Made by a program: the position numbers and the translations under genes. A stretch of DNA of 64,000 bases from Amblyornis subalaris (taxonomy: Eukaryota; Chordata; Aves; Passeriformes; Ptilonorhynchidae). Below the pieces are notes generated by a model that did no database searches, had not been told where the DNA came from, and saw only the letters and a program-made list of their open reading frames with translations. Shown here piece by piece: positions 1-13,500 of the stretch (position 1 is the stretch's first letter; the number at the start of each line of letters is the position of its first letter). The stretch covers positions 2,939,930 through 3,003,929 of the forward strand of contig JACAXG010000063.1 in assembly GCA_018881555.1 (NCBI GenBank), in the 5' to 3' direction.

Positions 1-2001
1 CAGAAGGCACTTGCTAACCCATTTGAATGCCAGTTGTTACTGTTCATACCTCCTTTCTCATTAGTAAAACTCTCTCAAATGAGGCAATTGGCAATCTCAA
101 GGTAATTTTTAAGAGCCCACTGCTGATACGCACTATTCTTGGATTTTCTTTAATANTTTGTAATCAGGTCAAGAATCTGCATGTTTTACAGAGCTGTACG
201 TTTGAATCCCTTAGAAAAGATATCACAACTGCCTCAACTAAGTATTTATTGTAAAACATATGAAATGTTAGAGACCTTTGANGCAAGAAGATGGACATTG
301 TTTGGTCTGATTAGCCCATGCATAACCCTTTTTTTCTGGCAGTATCAACAGTNTAGTCAGAGAAAGACTACATAGTAAGGAAGAATTTATTCAATATTAT
401 TTTTTTAGGGGAAACTTATTCCAAAANCTCTGCTTGTCTTCNGCTTTGGGACTTTCAAATATGAGTGTGGTGATTTGTGATCAAAGGTCACACAGAAGTT
501 TTTGAAAGTTGCCTTAAAACTAAGTACATGCCCGAGTAATTTATTTAATCAGAAGCGTGAAATTGGTATTTTTTTTGTCCTACCTTTTATCCTGTCTGAT
601 CATGTAAATGTCCTACTTTCTGGATTTCTGCAAACCAGTTTCTGCTGCTCTCATCTGTCAAGGCAAAAAGTGCTGTTAACAAGATCTGGAATAACTGAAG
701 AATTATTTATCAGTGAATTAATTTGGACTGCCTTGTCTGTTCNTTTCATTGATGGTTCTTGAGACGTTAAACCATGAAGTGACTGAAAGTGTGAACTCAG
801 ACATAACAGTGCAACTTGTCTTACTTCACTGTGAGCACTGCCAGGTCCTCTGTGTAAAATAAGCAGCACAGGGACATGTTAGATGACCTGATCTAATTTT
901 AATATTCTGAATGGAGTAATTGCACAAAGCAGAAAAATAGCATGGCTAGGCAAAGACAACTTTGCATCAGGCTCTAGCAGTGTAGTTGCTGTGTTAATAA
1001 ATGAAGCTGGCATGCCATTGTTTGATCTGTTACTGGTCTACAACAGGACCAGTGCTTCTCTGGGGTGTGCATGGAAATGAGTAATGGCCAGACAGAGTAT
1101 GAGAACAACAACTCATAAACTTTTCTGATGTAGAAGTGGCCCTCTTAAAAGATACAGCTTGATGAAGCATGAAGTTCCTGTATCACCAACTGGCAGACAG
1201 TCCTGAAGATATGTACAGATATGTTCTGCATTTCACAGAGGGATGCTGCATTTGTTTTTGCACAACCAGCAACAAGGGCAGAAATGGTTGCTTTGGAGAG
1301 ATTACAGGNTATTTTGGATATCCAGTTCCATGCTGCCTTTCTATTTTGTTTGGTTCCTNTTGCTTTGGAGCACACAGTGGCAGAAGCTGAATGCCAAAAG
1401 ATGAGCAGCACTTTGCCCCAGTGCTGCCCAGAGCTGTGCTGGAAGCAGCTGAATCCCAGGGAGAACAGCTCCCTGAGAAAGCTGTGGCCAGTTATCAAAC
1501 TGGCTATTTAAATAACAGCATCTTGCAAGCAGTTTCCTCCCACTACTGTGTCTCTTCCTGTTTCCTTTGCTGGGTGTTTGTTTCAGTGGAGCATTTTTCT
1601 GCTTCTCTCTCATTGCTCAGGATCAGCAACCAAAATCTCTGCTCCCCATCTGTGTGTGTGGGAGATCCTGTTATTTTTTGTATTTTTTTATGAATTTGAA
1701 TCATATCAGCTGAAGTTAAAAGGGTCCTGATATCTTCTTGGGACATATTTCATCTGATAAGCTCCTANATATGATGTCCATGTCTTCTACGTAACTTTAT
1801 GTTCCTTAAACTGTTAATAAAATTAATCACCTCTTAATAAGGTCACTGATTTCTAGCACTTCATATATGTAGGAAGAATATCCTGTAATAAAGTGGCATT
1901 TTTACAAACCTCACCATTTTAGAACAGAGGTAAGTATTGAAAACTGCTGCCTGTCTTTTATCCTTGTTCATTTTACTGTTCTCTCGTTTCATGTTTTCTA
2001 G
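1..2001 (+). other. KIAA1549L: KIAA1549L intron, partial (upstream of first visible exon)
   Basis: The window opens inside the gene. No stretch here gives both a recognisable KIAA1549L peptide and paired splice sites, so I read it as intron. The sequence is AT-rich with scattered short open frames. The longest run (about 1145-1750) is open on both strands without resembling any family I know. The end is a strong acceptor: a pyrimidine-rich tract from about 1963 leading into TTTTCTAG at 1994-2001. Confidence 0.7.
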
Positions 2002-2131
2002 GCAGCCCTTGAAGAACTCGGTGTACAGGAGCAGGCAGTCTCTGAATAGTCCCAGCCCGGGAGAAACTGAGATGGATCTGCTTGTGACCCGAGAAAGGCC
2101 CAGGCGTGGCATCCGTAACAGTGGATACGAT
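2002..2131 (+). CDS. KIAA1549L: KIAA1549L exon (first of six in window), cytoplasmic-tail segment
   Basis: This internal coding exon is 130 nt long. Its first base completes a codon begun in an upstream exon outside the window, and 43 full codons follow. The peptide begins QPLKNSVYRSRQSLNSPSPG and continues through ETEMDLLVTRERPRRGIRNS to GYD. It is Ser/Arg-rich and looks unstructured and cytoplasmic. The acceptor is TTTTCTAG after a long pyrimidine tract. The donor at 2132 is a consensus GTAAGT, and the exon ends in phase 0. The peptide matches what I know of the conserved C-terminal region of the KIAA1549/KIAA1549L (UPF0606) family, whose function is not established. The two paralogs are similar here. 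KIAA1549L is preferred because C11orf91 lies downstream on the opposite strand, as in human 11p13. Confidence 0.88.
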
Positions 2132-5100
2132 GTAAGTTTTTGGATATGGGCAGTGAAATTTGCTCAGCAAAGTCTTAACTTGCTCCTAAACCCAGGAAAC
2201 TATTGATAAGCCACAAGCCAGATGGCCGTGGGATATTTAATGCTACNGGACTTTATGGCCACTCAGCATCCTGAAAAAGGCTCAGGATATTCAAAGCACA
2301 GACTCTTTCAGGNACTTTATCACTGTACATCATTTTACAGTCTGAAATGCAAACAAAANGTTTGCCTCAAACCCCATTATTTGCCAAAGTATTAAATTTT
2401 GTGTTTAGATAGTTCTTGTAGGTGTGTAGCCACTTGACAGTGAGCTTTTTTCATTGCAATTAAAATCCTCTGTTTGTTCTGAAGAACAGCCTGAAGCTGC
2501 TCTCTTGATTCAGAAGAATGAACAACCAGCTTCTGGGAATTTCACCTAAGTCCCAATGTCAGCGTTTTGTGGAAATCCCCTAGGGACAGGTGTTGNCCTC
2601 TTGCTCCCATCAAAACCGGGAAAGTTTTGCGTAGGTAAATGTCAAACCCAGCCAGAGGAGATGCTGCTTCATGGTCCAAGGAACTCATGCAGCCAGCACA
2701 AGGCAGAGGAGTTGTCTTGTGCGGTCTGAACAAACACTGGGTGCAAGCTGGCACCGTGTGAACCCAGAACGAGGATCAAAAATAGCCCCCACACTGGGGC
2801 AACGTAGAATGTTTCAATCCTGTATCACATGTACAAACTGCTGTAGCTCAGCCAGCCCTGAAGATCAGTTCCTAGACAAAGTCTAAACCATTCTGGAAAA
2901 CAAGGAAGTTCACCTGTGTTTGCCCATGCTCTAAACTTTGTAGATGACAAATATTTTTTTTTTGGGGGGGGGGGGAGGGGGGGGGGCTTCCTTGTCAACC
3001 CTCTCTCTGCCAGAATGTGTTTTTAGCAAGGTGAAAGAAAGTACCAAGGTCAGGGAATGTGTTCAGGAAAGTTTAAATCTCTTACAAAATTCTTCAGGGC
3101 ATGTTGTAGTTGTCAGATTTCTGAAATGATTTCCTGCATTTGGACACTTCCCATCAGACTGCAGGAGTCATGTGGGGCCATGTGAGTGGGATGACTGGAA
3201 CACTGCTTTCTGAGGAATTAGAATACTAATACTATGCTAATAAAAGCTAGTTTTTCGCAGGGGATATTTTCCTGAAATCAGTGTTGAAAACATTTTGGAG
3301 CAGGCATGGCAGCAGTATTCAAAAATATATTTTAATATATTGTGTATACTATATTTAAAACGTATTTTAAAGGGAATTTGTTAAAAACCTTGAAAGCAGA
3401 TTAATGAGCTTATGCAGATTCTGAAGTGTCCTCAGAGTAATTATAAACTCTGAGATGTGTGCACACCACAGAAAAATTTGCTTTTGCCTTTCTTTTAATG
3501 CTGCACTTGGGCGACCTGTCCCTGGCACAGTGTTTTACTGATAAGTTACATAAAATCCCTTTGCCCGATGCACTGCAGATTCACTGCAGTGCACCTCTTC
3601 CAACTCTGAATGCATTTCCCATCCGAAAGCAGAAAAATGCCAGCAGGAAAATGGGACAGGATATTGAAATTTAGCTCCCAAGCCCCAGCCTGCAGCGTGG
3701 GCTGGTCCCCCACTCCTGTTTGAGGTTCCTTAGGGCTGTGCTGAGTGTCTGACAGGCTTCGTCTCCCGGGATACCCACGGGTGGGCACCTACGGCTATAT
3801 TTGTGCGTGGAATTCACGGATCTCACCAGTGGTGCAACTAAACCCATCTGTAACTCTGACCTCTGAAAATGGGTGAGAAAGGGCTCCGGGAAAGGGCTGG
3901 TTTGAGGGCTGAATCTTGTGCCCTTTCCGTTTCGTACAGTAACAACTGGTACCAATTTTTGACATCCCATTTGTCATATTAAATGTTCCAGTCTTCTAAG
4001 ACTCCTGCTAACCTCTTCCTCCCAGCATGTAATTTAGCAGCAAGCCCTGCCAAAGAANAGTGAAATTTGCCTTTTAAAGGCAGTTCCAAATAATTAAATT
4101 AATGAATCAAACAGCTCGTATTGTCCTCATGTCAGGAGATTTTTTTTTCCAGCTTAAAAAATTGGGGTGTTTTTTGAACTGCTACCAGTACAGCCAGGTT
4201 ATGTGTTGAGGTTTATCTTCCCAACAATAATATTTTTTTTTTAAGAAAANAGATTAAGATCTCCCAGATTATGTAAGAAAATTCCTTAAGAATTGCTAGA
4301 CTCATATGCACAACCATACNGTTTCCCTTCAATAACAAATTTCTAAATGGTTTTCTAAAGTACTTCATTCGTACTTTTCTAAAAATACTTCATTCTCTAT
4401 AATTAATTTTTGTGATACTTCTCTGAATCATGGTTCTGTTTCTCAGAGCTAAAAGCTGGAAAGGGTATGAGGATAATGATATAATATTCTATATACGTCC
4501 ACATGGAATACGTAGCCTTTTGTATTATTTTGGAGTGTATGTTCTACTGTTTGATGTTTTCAGTATGTTATTTGCNTTTTTAGTGTCTTTTATAAATGAA
4601 TTATTATTGAACAGTACCTAGCTTTCAATTTTAAAGAATCCCAACAGGGTTTACTATCATCACCTTCACCTAGGAATTAGATTAAGGAGAGTTTATTAAC
4701 ATGTTTATTATTTTCAACATGTTCATGAACAACTTTGAGTAGAGCAAATGCCATAAGGAAAGCCTCTAGAACCTTTAGACTGCTAATGGGCTCTATACCA
4801 GATCAGNAAATATTTAGGCTGGTTTTGGTATAAAAGGGAGAAAATGACCTTATTGTACATGTCTAAGAAATCAACATACAAAAGAATTCACTGGTATAAT
4901 TTTGTTGATATAGCTAAATTAATGCAATGCATCCAAAAGCTTATGGATTAATGTTCACATAAAGAACTTTACTGATATAGTTGCAGCAGCAGAATTATTC
5001 AAGAGGTGTATAAAGTCTGCCTCTCAGAACAGGATTTTGTCTGCCTTCTTCATGTAACTCTAGTTCCTTCTATTATACAGTTGCTGCGTGTGAATTTTTG

Positions 5101-7216
5101 TAATGGTTGCACTAATGTATAGTGGGCTGTATTTATAATATGTACGTGTTTCAGTTGATAGAAGAGCAAATGGCATACCTCAGAAAGCGATAGGATGAAT
5201 CGAAATAAATTTTAAAATATGAGGAAAAGAAATGANTACTACTTTCTTCCAAAATCTTAATGTCAGCTTTTATATTGGTAAATCAAAGCTGACTTAATGT
5301 TGACTGCTAATATGGATCTTTTATATGTATATTTTAAACATTCTGTAGAGGTCTAATGGCTTCACAAAAGAGCTGTAGTAGAAAACATGATTTATTTCAG
5401 CATTGGGTACTAAGAGGTCTGTTGTGGGATTCCACTCACATCTTTACAGGCATGAGCAAGTAGAAGAACCACGGTTATTAATCATCCAGTCAGGACATTA
5501 TGATTTCAGGGGCTTTTTGGCTGCACTTACACAAACTGCCATTGCATTTTATAGTCAGGCTTCTAAAATGTGCCCGATTTTTATTTATTGTAACAACACA
5601 AACAGCAATGGAATCAAAATGCAGGAAGAAAATTAAGGGAAAGGATTGAGTTGAAGATTTCCTATGAAGTTTTTACACTTAAGATCATTTTGTGAAGTTA
5701 CATTCTCCTTCCCCTAGTCTGATGTGTGTACCACTTAGGAAGCCTGAATACGGGTTTGTGGTTTTGGATTGGGATAATATACTGTATAACCATAACTATA
5801 TAAATTATGGTTAAATTCTAATATGCAGATGATTGATCGTTGTCTTAATTTTTCTTTCTTTTTTACTTCTGCATTTTCATTAAATACAAAATATAGCTAT
5901 AGTTAAAACAGAGAAAACAAATTAACATTTTACTTAAATTGATTATCACTTTTTAGACTCCAGTGTAACTCTTCTCTGAGTGGCTGATAACACAAGAAGA
6001 AAATCAGTTTGATATTTCCCTCTGGAAAGGAAGAAATATGTATTATGATTGTCCTATAGCTTGCAAAAGGTTTGGGGCACAGTTGCTTATCTATTCAGGT
6101 GTAGAAAAGCACTATTACATGGGAAAAAAATATGCCACACTAGGAGCTACAGAACACTCAAATGATCAGGATGGTGCTGGAATTTTTAATAAGAACATCC
6201 TGTTGTATTCTTTTATTTATGGCTATTTTAAACGCTGGTACAGTTCTAACCACATGCTATATATAGAAGGAGGTACATATCCTATTGCTCATCCCAGTTA
6301 TCCTGGCATTGTCAATGCATCTAACAGATATTTAAAGATTTACAAGGAATCCGTATCAGTTTTAGCTTGCTGATTTAAAATANATGTTTTTAAAACTCTG
6401 GGCTGTAAAGTTAACCTTACAACATACAGAAGAAGTGTGGTATTTCTCTGCCAGCTTCTTGCAATATGATGATTTCTTTCTGTCCTGGAGTTACAAGCAA
6501 AAAACAATCAGGGAGGTGATTTCTGTTTGTACTTATCTGTGCAGAAGGAATCACCCTAGGAGTGACCCTTCGAGTTAAGCTGCCCAAGCACTGTCTGCTC
6601 GTTGGAGTATGCGCTTCATTCCCTGTTCCCACGTTAACTTTGCATAAAGACCTGTGTAACTCCTGTTTGGTGGCCAAGTCAGACCCCTGGGCTGGGTCAG
6701 GGTGTTCTCTGCAAGGGGCAGGACTGAGTTCATGGTGTCATTGTTAGGAAGTTCAGAAAAACTCCTAAACTTTAGTTGTTCTGAAATCTTACTGTGGATA
6801 ATGAACAAAGGAATTTCAGTCTCTAGAGCTGTAATAAGCTGTCCCTTGTAAGGGGTCCTTCGTAGTGATGGTACCATTTAGGGAACCATACTCTTCCTGG
6901 CACAGTTGTACTCCCATTGATACCACCACTAAGAAAAGAATCCAAACATTAAATCTAATTGTTTTTAAGCGAGTCATTGACAATTTAATCTGCTACGGAG
7001 TGTCTCTGCTACATTTCCCAGCAAACAATGTAGAATATAAAAGGCTATTATACTCCCCTGCATCATGTAATTTCTTTCCAATATTTGTCGTGCGTCTAAC
7101 ATCGTCACAATTCCTGACTTTGTCTGTGTTACACCTGTGTTTGAGGATGTTTGGCGAAGCAGCACGAATNCTGCCTTGTAAAGCTTTTTGCACACACTTT
7201 TACTCCCCCACGACAG
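2132..7216 (+). other. KIAA1549L: KIAA1549L intron (about 5.1 kb)
   Basis: This intron is bounded by GTAAGT at 2132 and CACGACAG at 7209-7216. It holds a long T-run followed by G-runs at 2954-2986, an imperfect 24-bp duplication near 4351-4396, and AT-rich sequence. An open frame at 6038-6373 (111 codons) resembles nothing I know and is probably chance. No RNA gene or transposon was recognised. Confidence 0.85.
2954..2986 (+). repeat. T10-G12-A-G10 homopolymer tract
   Basis: Ten T (2954-2963) are followed by twelve G, one A and ten G. The G-runs could form a G-quadruplex in DNA or in the intron RNA of KIAA1549L. Homopolymer length is also prone to sequencing error. Confidence 0.9.
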
Positions 7217-7564
7217 ACCGAGCCTGAGATTATAGAAGAAACCAACGTGGACCGCGTCAACGAGCCCCGGAACTACAGCAGGTCCCGGCAGGCCAAGGGG
7301 CACTCGGAGACGTCGACGCTGAGCTCGCAGCCCTCCATCGACGAGGTGCGGCAGCAGATGCACATGCTCCTGGAGGAGGCCTTCAGCCTGGCCTCCGCCG
7401 GCCACGGGGGCCAGGCCCGGCAGGACGCCTACGGCTCGGCCCCGCACCTGCCCTACTCCGAGGTGGTGACCAGCGCGCCGGGCACCATGACCCGGCCCAG
7501 GGCGGGCGTGCAGTGGGTGCCCACCTACAGGCCGGAAATGTACCAGTACAGCTTGCCAAGACCC
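7217..7564 (+). CDS. KIAA1549L: KIAA1549L exon, largest conserved tail exon
   Basis: The exon is 348 nt, exactly 116 codons, in phase 0 at both ends, so skipping it would keep the reading frame. The peptide starts TEPEIIEETNVDRVNEPRNY and contains SSQPSIDEVRQQMHMLLEEA, a short predicted helix. It continues through YSEVVTSAPGTMTRPRAG and ends PTYRPEMYQYSLPRP. This is the most family-diagnostic exon in the window: the MHMLLEEAFSLASAG and APGTMTRPRAGVQWVPTYRP blocks are ones I associate with KIAA1549-type proteins. The acceptor is CACGACAG and the donor is GTGAGT. The exon is far richer in GC than its flanking introns, mainly at third codon positions. Long frames on the minus strand here are shadows of this exon. 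Confidence 0.93.
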
Positions 7565-10500
7565 GTGAGTGAAGCTTCTCTCTGGCAGTCTGTAATATCA
7601 GAAAGGTGTTTCTACTCTGAGTCACGGTTTTTTTTTAAAGTAGTCCCATCTACGTGCTTAAAACCAGACGCTTGCAGTAAATAAGTATGGCTAGTGTGGT
7701 GTATATATATGTGTGTGCTCGCCCAGAATCCCTCCTGCNGATGGGTGAGCCGCACACATGCACCATGAAAGACTCAGTAGCTCTTTCAGCAGCAAAGTTG
7801 TCCTGTCTGAATTGTACTAAATTGAAAGTATAGGCCGCACTAAGCTCCAGGCTGTTCAACAGNTTGTTTGCACATCTCCTTCTATTCACTGAATGCATAT
7901 TAGGAAACAATATGGGTTTATAGGACAACCATGTTGGAAGCTGGGGATGGAACACCAGCACTTCTGCAGCACTGGAGAGGTCCGTCAGCTAAGAGNATCA
8001 TTGCAAGAGAGTGAAACAAGTGTAAGAGAGTGACCTGAAATGTGGGCTGTTATTGGCAATCTTGCAGTTATAGCTATTGGCTTGGGACTCTAGAGAAGAT
8101 TTAATTCCATGGGTTTCTTGGCTGACCTCATAAGTCACTCTTTATCCTTCATTTTCCAGCCTCAAACTGCAGCTAACACGTCCTTACCTCACAGAAGTAA
8201 TACATGAATTAAGAACTTAAATCCCTGGGTGGAAATTGTTAATGGAATTTTGTAGGTGTCTAGACAGCAGTCACAGTAGCACTGTGCACACCCTCATGTG
8301 TGAAACTGNCTCTGAATTCCCACAAATGGTAACGTGGAACTCAACAACATATTTTCTTATTTGTCAGATACAAATCTAAACCAGAGGTGATTACTTTCAG
8401 ATAAGAAATAGCCCATCTAACAATACAGTGTGAAAAGTTGTTCATTATAAGGCTTTTTTGGTCAAAAATTATTTTTTTTTAAAGAATGTATTTCAAATTG
8501 AGTCCCTTACTCTGGCTAGAATAAGAGGATAATGCAGAAAAATGCCNTCAATTCGAAATAACCATTACCATGACTTCCTTCCGTGGCAATAAAAAATACA
8601 TTAAGGGGTGCTGCTTCTGAACCATTCTGAACATATTTGAAAGCCAGTGGCACTGCCTGCAAAGGTTCAGGTTGGTGCTATTTAAATCATGCTAAAGGTT
8701 ATTTCCGGCACTTTGAAATTGGTCCTATGAAATTCCTACAGCATATAATCATATTTTATGGTTAGAATTCGATTAAAAGCTTAAGAGACAGCTAATGGGG
8801 AGTCAAATTACCTTGACACTTCAAAGAATCTCTCTAAAATGAAATTAAAAATATTGCGTGGTGAGAAGTTTTTAAAAAATATAATAGCCACACTCTTTTT
8901 GGTGAGGGATTCACTGTTTCCTTTCTAAGACTTGTTACTCTCCTAAACCAACTGCGTGTTTGGGACCTTTAAGCATTTGCTTATCTTTCTGACATTCTGA
9001 AGACAGTGTTAAATTGACTGCAGGTAGTTGATAGCCACAGATTAAGGTAGGCACAGACTGCTGGACTTTGGATAAGGGCTGGTAATGCACAGTTTTCTGC
9101 ATATCAGTTTCATGAACATGCACTGTATTTTAACCACGCCGTTTTCTTATTTGTTCTCAAACTGGTACAGTGGATCGGAATAGAAAATGTCCAGCTTTGG
9201 GAATGAGAGGTACCTGTGCACTGGCATGTTTGTTAGCCCTGCAAACCAAGAATTATTTATTTTTGCCCTNTCTTAAAGTTCAATTCTGAGTGGCAATTAA
9301 AAGCCAACCTTAACAATGCTATTACAATTCAAAATATTGATTCAAGAGCATTTTGCCTGCTTAGACAGAACCAGTACAGAGGGGTCCAGAACCACTCTTC
9401 AGGTCTGTGTTTCTTCAGGTGTCCTCCAAGTTATGGATCTTTCNTTTTTTGCAGTCAACTTCTTGGCTGGTCCCACCATCAAACATTTGTATATCTCCAG
9501 AATGTGCGCGCATCTTTTTTTTCCTTTTCCATTTTCTTCTCGCTCTTGAGGTCTTCTGTGTGTTTTTTATTTGTTTGGTTGGGCTTTTTTTGTACATGCT
9601 GACAGTAATACTTAAATTATCTGCAGCTCTTGTGAGGGAATGCCTGTTTGCCAACATGCCCNTTGGGTGACCTGTGAAAACGGGAATTCCTTCACATGGG
9701 GCTCANGCCTTCTCCTGGCAGAGAAAAGCCAGTGAAATGCAAACTCTTCCTGTTGTTCTGGAGCCTCCAAAAACGTGATGAGTAACACTTGGCTGGGTCC
9801 TTGGCATGCAGCTGGTATGCTATGACTGGAGGATGGAGTTGTAGTGTCGAACGTGCGACACAAGCCCGACCGCCAGCCCCGTGCCTTGGCTGATCGTGTT
9901 ACTGCTTTGGAAATCTGCTCAGTTGAGTCAAGCAGAGAGCTGAGACCAGAGGGAGAAAACTCTCTCCATTACAAAGGCTGGACCAATTCCCATCTCTCCT
10001 CTTCAGTGCTCTGGAGAGAGGAGTGAGAGCAACAGAGCTCTAGGTCCCAAGGTGAGACCCAGCACCATAAACAGGCACCGATGACCAGCACTTGCAGCCT
10101 GAGTGACTGGTGAAGTATCCACATCCTCAGAGCTCCCCTTCATCTAAGAGATGTAAAGTGAGAGTATTCTACCAAAATTTAGCCACTTCCAATAGCAGCT
10201 GCTTAGTAAAAGCCAAGACAGGGATAAAAGCCAAACCAACTCAGTAAGTTCATATTATTCTTGGATTGCAATTTAATAATCAAATAAGTTAAATCATTCA
10301 ATGAGTAAACAAAGACACTGCCCCTTTAATTCCTATAGTGAGATGTAAGGAGATGGATATTACTGTAATTAGAAGGCAACATAGAATACTTTCACCCAAG
10401 ACAAATCTGTAAGTGGGAGGTGGTAAAAATATTTAAATATCACAACTAGGGAAATGTAGCCTTAAAATGAACTGCAAAGTTTCTGCTTTAGTCTGTGGTT

Positions 10501-13500
10501 ATTGTGTGCTGGCCTATGATCGCGGGCTGAGAGAGTTGGGATTGTTCAGCCTGGAGAAGAGATGGCTTCAGGGAGACTTCAGAGCCCCTTCCAGTACCTA
10601 AAAGGAGAGCTGGAGAGGGACTTTTCACAGGGACACATAGTGACAGGACAAGAGGGATTGTCTTTAAACTGTCAGAGGGCAGGGTTAGATCAGATATAGG
10701 GAAGGAATTCTTTACTGTGAGGGCAGTGAGGCACTGGCACAGATTGTCCAGNGAAGCTGTGGCTCCCTGCAAGTGTTCAAAGCCAGGNTGGATGGGGCTC
10801 TGAGCAACCTGGTCTAGTGGAAGCAGTCCCCACCCATGGCAGTGGGGCTGGACCTAGAAAATCTTTAAGGTCCTTCCAATCCAAACCATTCTATGATTTA
10901 TCTTTTCTGTCCTGCATCCTGACAGGTGGTACNTTAGACTTTTGTGGGTTGTAGAAGATAATGGTGCAGGTGTCTGCTGGTGCCTGGACTTTATCTTCNA
11001 GAGGGTTTATTGTCCTGGGCTCAAAGGCTGAGTTTTCTCTGCTAAACTGCACTTGCTACTTTTTAAAATTCTTCATTGGTTTGCTTTTTAAATTGTCAGG
11101 GTTTTAGCCCCAACAGACTCCTTCACTGGCATTTCTTCCTGAAAGGGTGGCATGGGGTCTGTGCTCTGATACCTGTGCAGTCTGTCCTGAATCCCAAGTG
11201 TGACTATTTCTGCCAGTGGTTGTTGTAGCCTTTGTATTACACAACTCCTCATTTTTCAACAAAATAGAGTTTGGAACCCATGCAGAATGTTTTACTTTTT
11301 AATGTTTTGTGGTTTGGCTATTTTGGGGATTTTTTTGTTGTTTGGTTGGTTCTTTTTTTCAAAAAACCAAAAGATCCTTTNAAAAAGATAAATACATTTT
11401 GAAGAGTAAAATTGGGCAAATCTGTGAAATCAGCTGGGTTGTGGGGGATTTTTTTGTTTTTTGTTTTTTTTCTCTCTGACTGGATTCACAATGTGGAGTG
11501 ACTTTAATTCTACAATCATGCCAGTTAGCCAAGAACCGAAGGGCTCATTGAAATCCGTAACAGGCCTCTGTAGTGAAACTTTGGTTTCATTTAGCCTCTG
11601 AACACTTTTTCCCCATTTATACGTTGCATGCAGGAAAAAAACACCGATGCCCCAGTTGGAGAAGTTCTAGAAATTTCACTGGAGTTCCCCCCCATAACCA
11701 GGTTGGTGTGAGTGGCAGCTCAGCACGACGAGGACTGGCTGCTGTCCCCTCTGGATGCACTGTTCCTTAGCATGGTGTAGCAGATCTTTTTACAGGATTT
11801 TTCACTTTAACAGGATTCTCTCTGCCCAGCCATTAGCAAAATATTGCCACTCACTCAAAATTGTTCATCTCCTGTGTAAGCAGCAAAATAAAGGCTTCAA
11901 TTTTCTATTTCACTTCTTTCCCCAAAATTTTCAGTGCAAGTCGCAGGATATTTGTGAACTGTGATCCCTTAAAATACCTCCTTTGATGTCCACATCCACT
12001 AACACACAGGAGAAAACCCAGCTCTACCTCTGAGTCTCTGCCTACCCTGCTAAACATTGTCTGGAGTCACTTTGCACTCTGAAACAAGATCTCATGCGCT
12101 GTTCCTTTAAAATAGGGGGAATAAAAAGAATTTCATACTTGGCACAAATGCATGCTGAGAGCAAGATGTGGGATGAAAGGCTTGTGGAGCCAGAAGGGAG
12201 TGTTCACTCAGCCTGGGAGAGCACTGCCAGNGTTTGAGATGCAGAAGAGGTTTTGCAGATCATTTCACATCCAGCACTATTAGGAGAAATATAATTGAGG
12301 TTTTCTTTGATGAAAATAACATTAGTTTTTTCTTTTCAGTTCTTTCATTAAAAATCAGTATTTCCAACCCCTGGCTAAGAAATGTACCAGTGCCTTTTAG
12401 ATTTTTTTTCCCCCCTCACTTAAATGTAGAAATTCTTTAAATATCGTGGTAGCACGGTGAAAGTAAATATTAGGAGACTTTGTAGGTGGCATGAAAGAAG
12501 AAATTATTTTCATAGACATGCCTTTGAGGGTTTCTAATTTGCTTTTAAAAGGGTGGCAGTGAGAGGACAGAGAGAGATGCTTGGTCTGTATTGCTTTTCC
12601 CTTGGAGACACATAAAAAGTCAATGTTTGATAAGTTACCTTTCCTCTTTGTTAACCTAGTTTTGCAGGTATTTGAGAAGGAAGGTATTTGGAATACTGTC
12701 TAAATGTGTAATTTTAAAAGATGATTACTGCAAGATAGTGTTTTCTAATATGTAGTGTGGGATTTATATTGCCAAATTCAAACCTAAATGTAGGTGGTAA
12801 GTCTGAAATAATCATGTAAAACCTGTAGGCTCTTTCTTCAGGCAGCAGATAGAGTGTGACTCATCCCATGGTAATGTGTTTTTAACTTTCTCTGCTGTTT
12901 ATGGAGGAGCTTCTCTGGCTAAGCCAAATAGCTCTTATTTAGAGGGCCAAAGTCCCACCACTGGACTCCATTTTTTTGTCAAAATGCCGATGTCTTGATA
13001 GTGGTCAGCCTTCCCAAAATTTGTTACTTGTTATTGCTCTGATTTTATCTTTAATCCTGTGCATTGCTCTGAAAAGCTCTGTGCATTGTCAAGAAAAGCA
13101 TAGTTTAAAAAAATCACAACCAAACAATAAAACAGAAAAAAAAAAACCAAACAAGAAAACAAAATCCCCACCAAGGATATGTTGAAGAAAAGTGTTGAAG
13201 CGCTAGCGAGATATCATTCCTCTGTCTCTAAGCATATTTAGCAAAATTATGGCCTCTAATCTGCAGCATTACAAGGAATTTAGATGGGAAATTTTGCCCT
13301 ACATATAATTTATTGGGTGCCTTGGGTTTCATGCACATAAATAGTCCTCCTTCACATGTGTTGGTGATGAAACTCGGAATTACTAAGGGCAAGTTGCTTA
13401 ATTTTGTGACTTAGTGGGTTGGGTCTGGTGCTCCTGTGGATCAGTCTGTCTTTTCAGAGCTGTTTGAGGCCTTTGTTGCTGTGTTGGAAAGTTACAGAAC

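Noticed and set aside
6038..6373. 111-codon plus-strand frame in a KIAA1549L intron
   Set aside because: It lies within an intron, has AT-driven codons (Tyr/Ile/Lys-rich), and has no recognisable motif or exon boundaries.
6974..7447. 157-codon minus-strand frame
   Set aside because: It is the antisense shadow of the large KIAA1549L exon and has no family resemblance.
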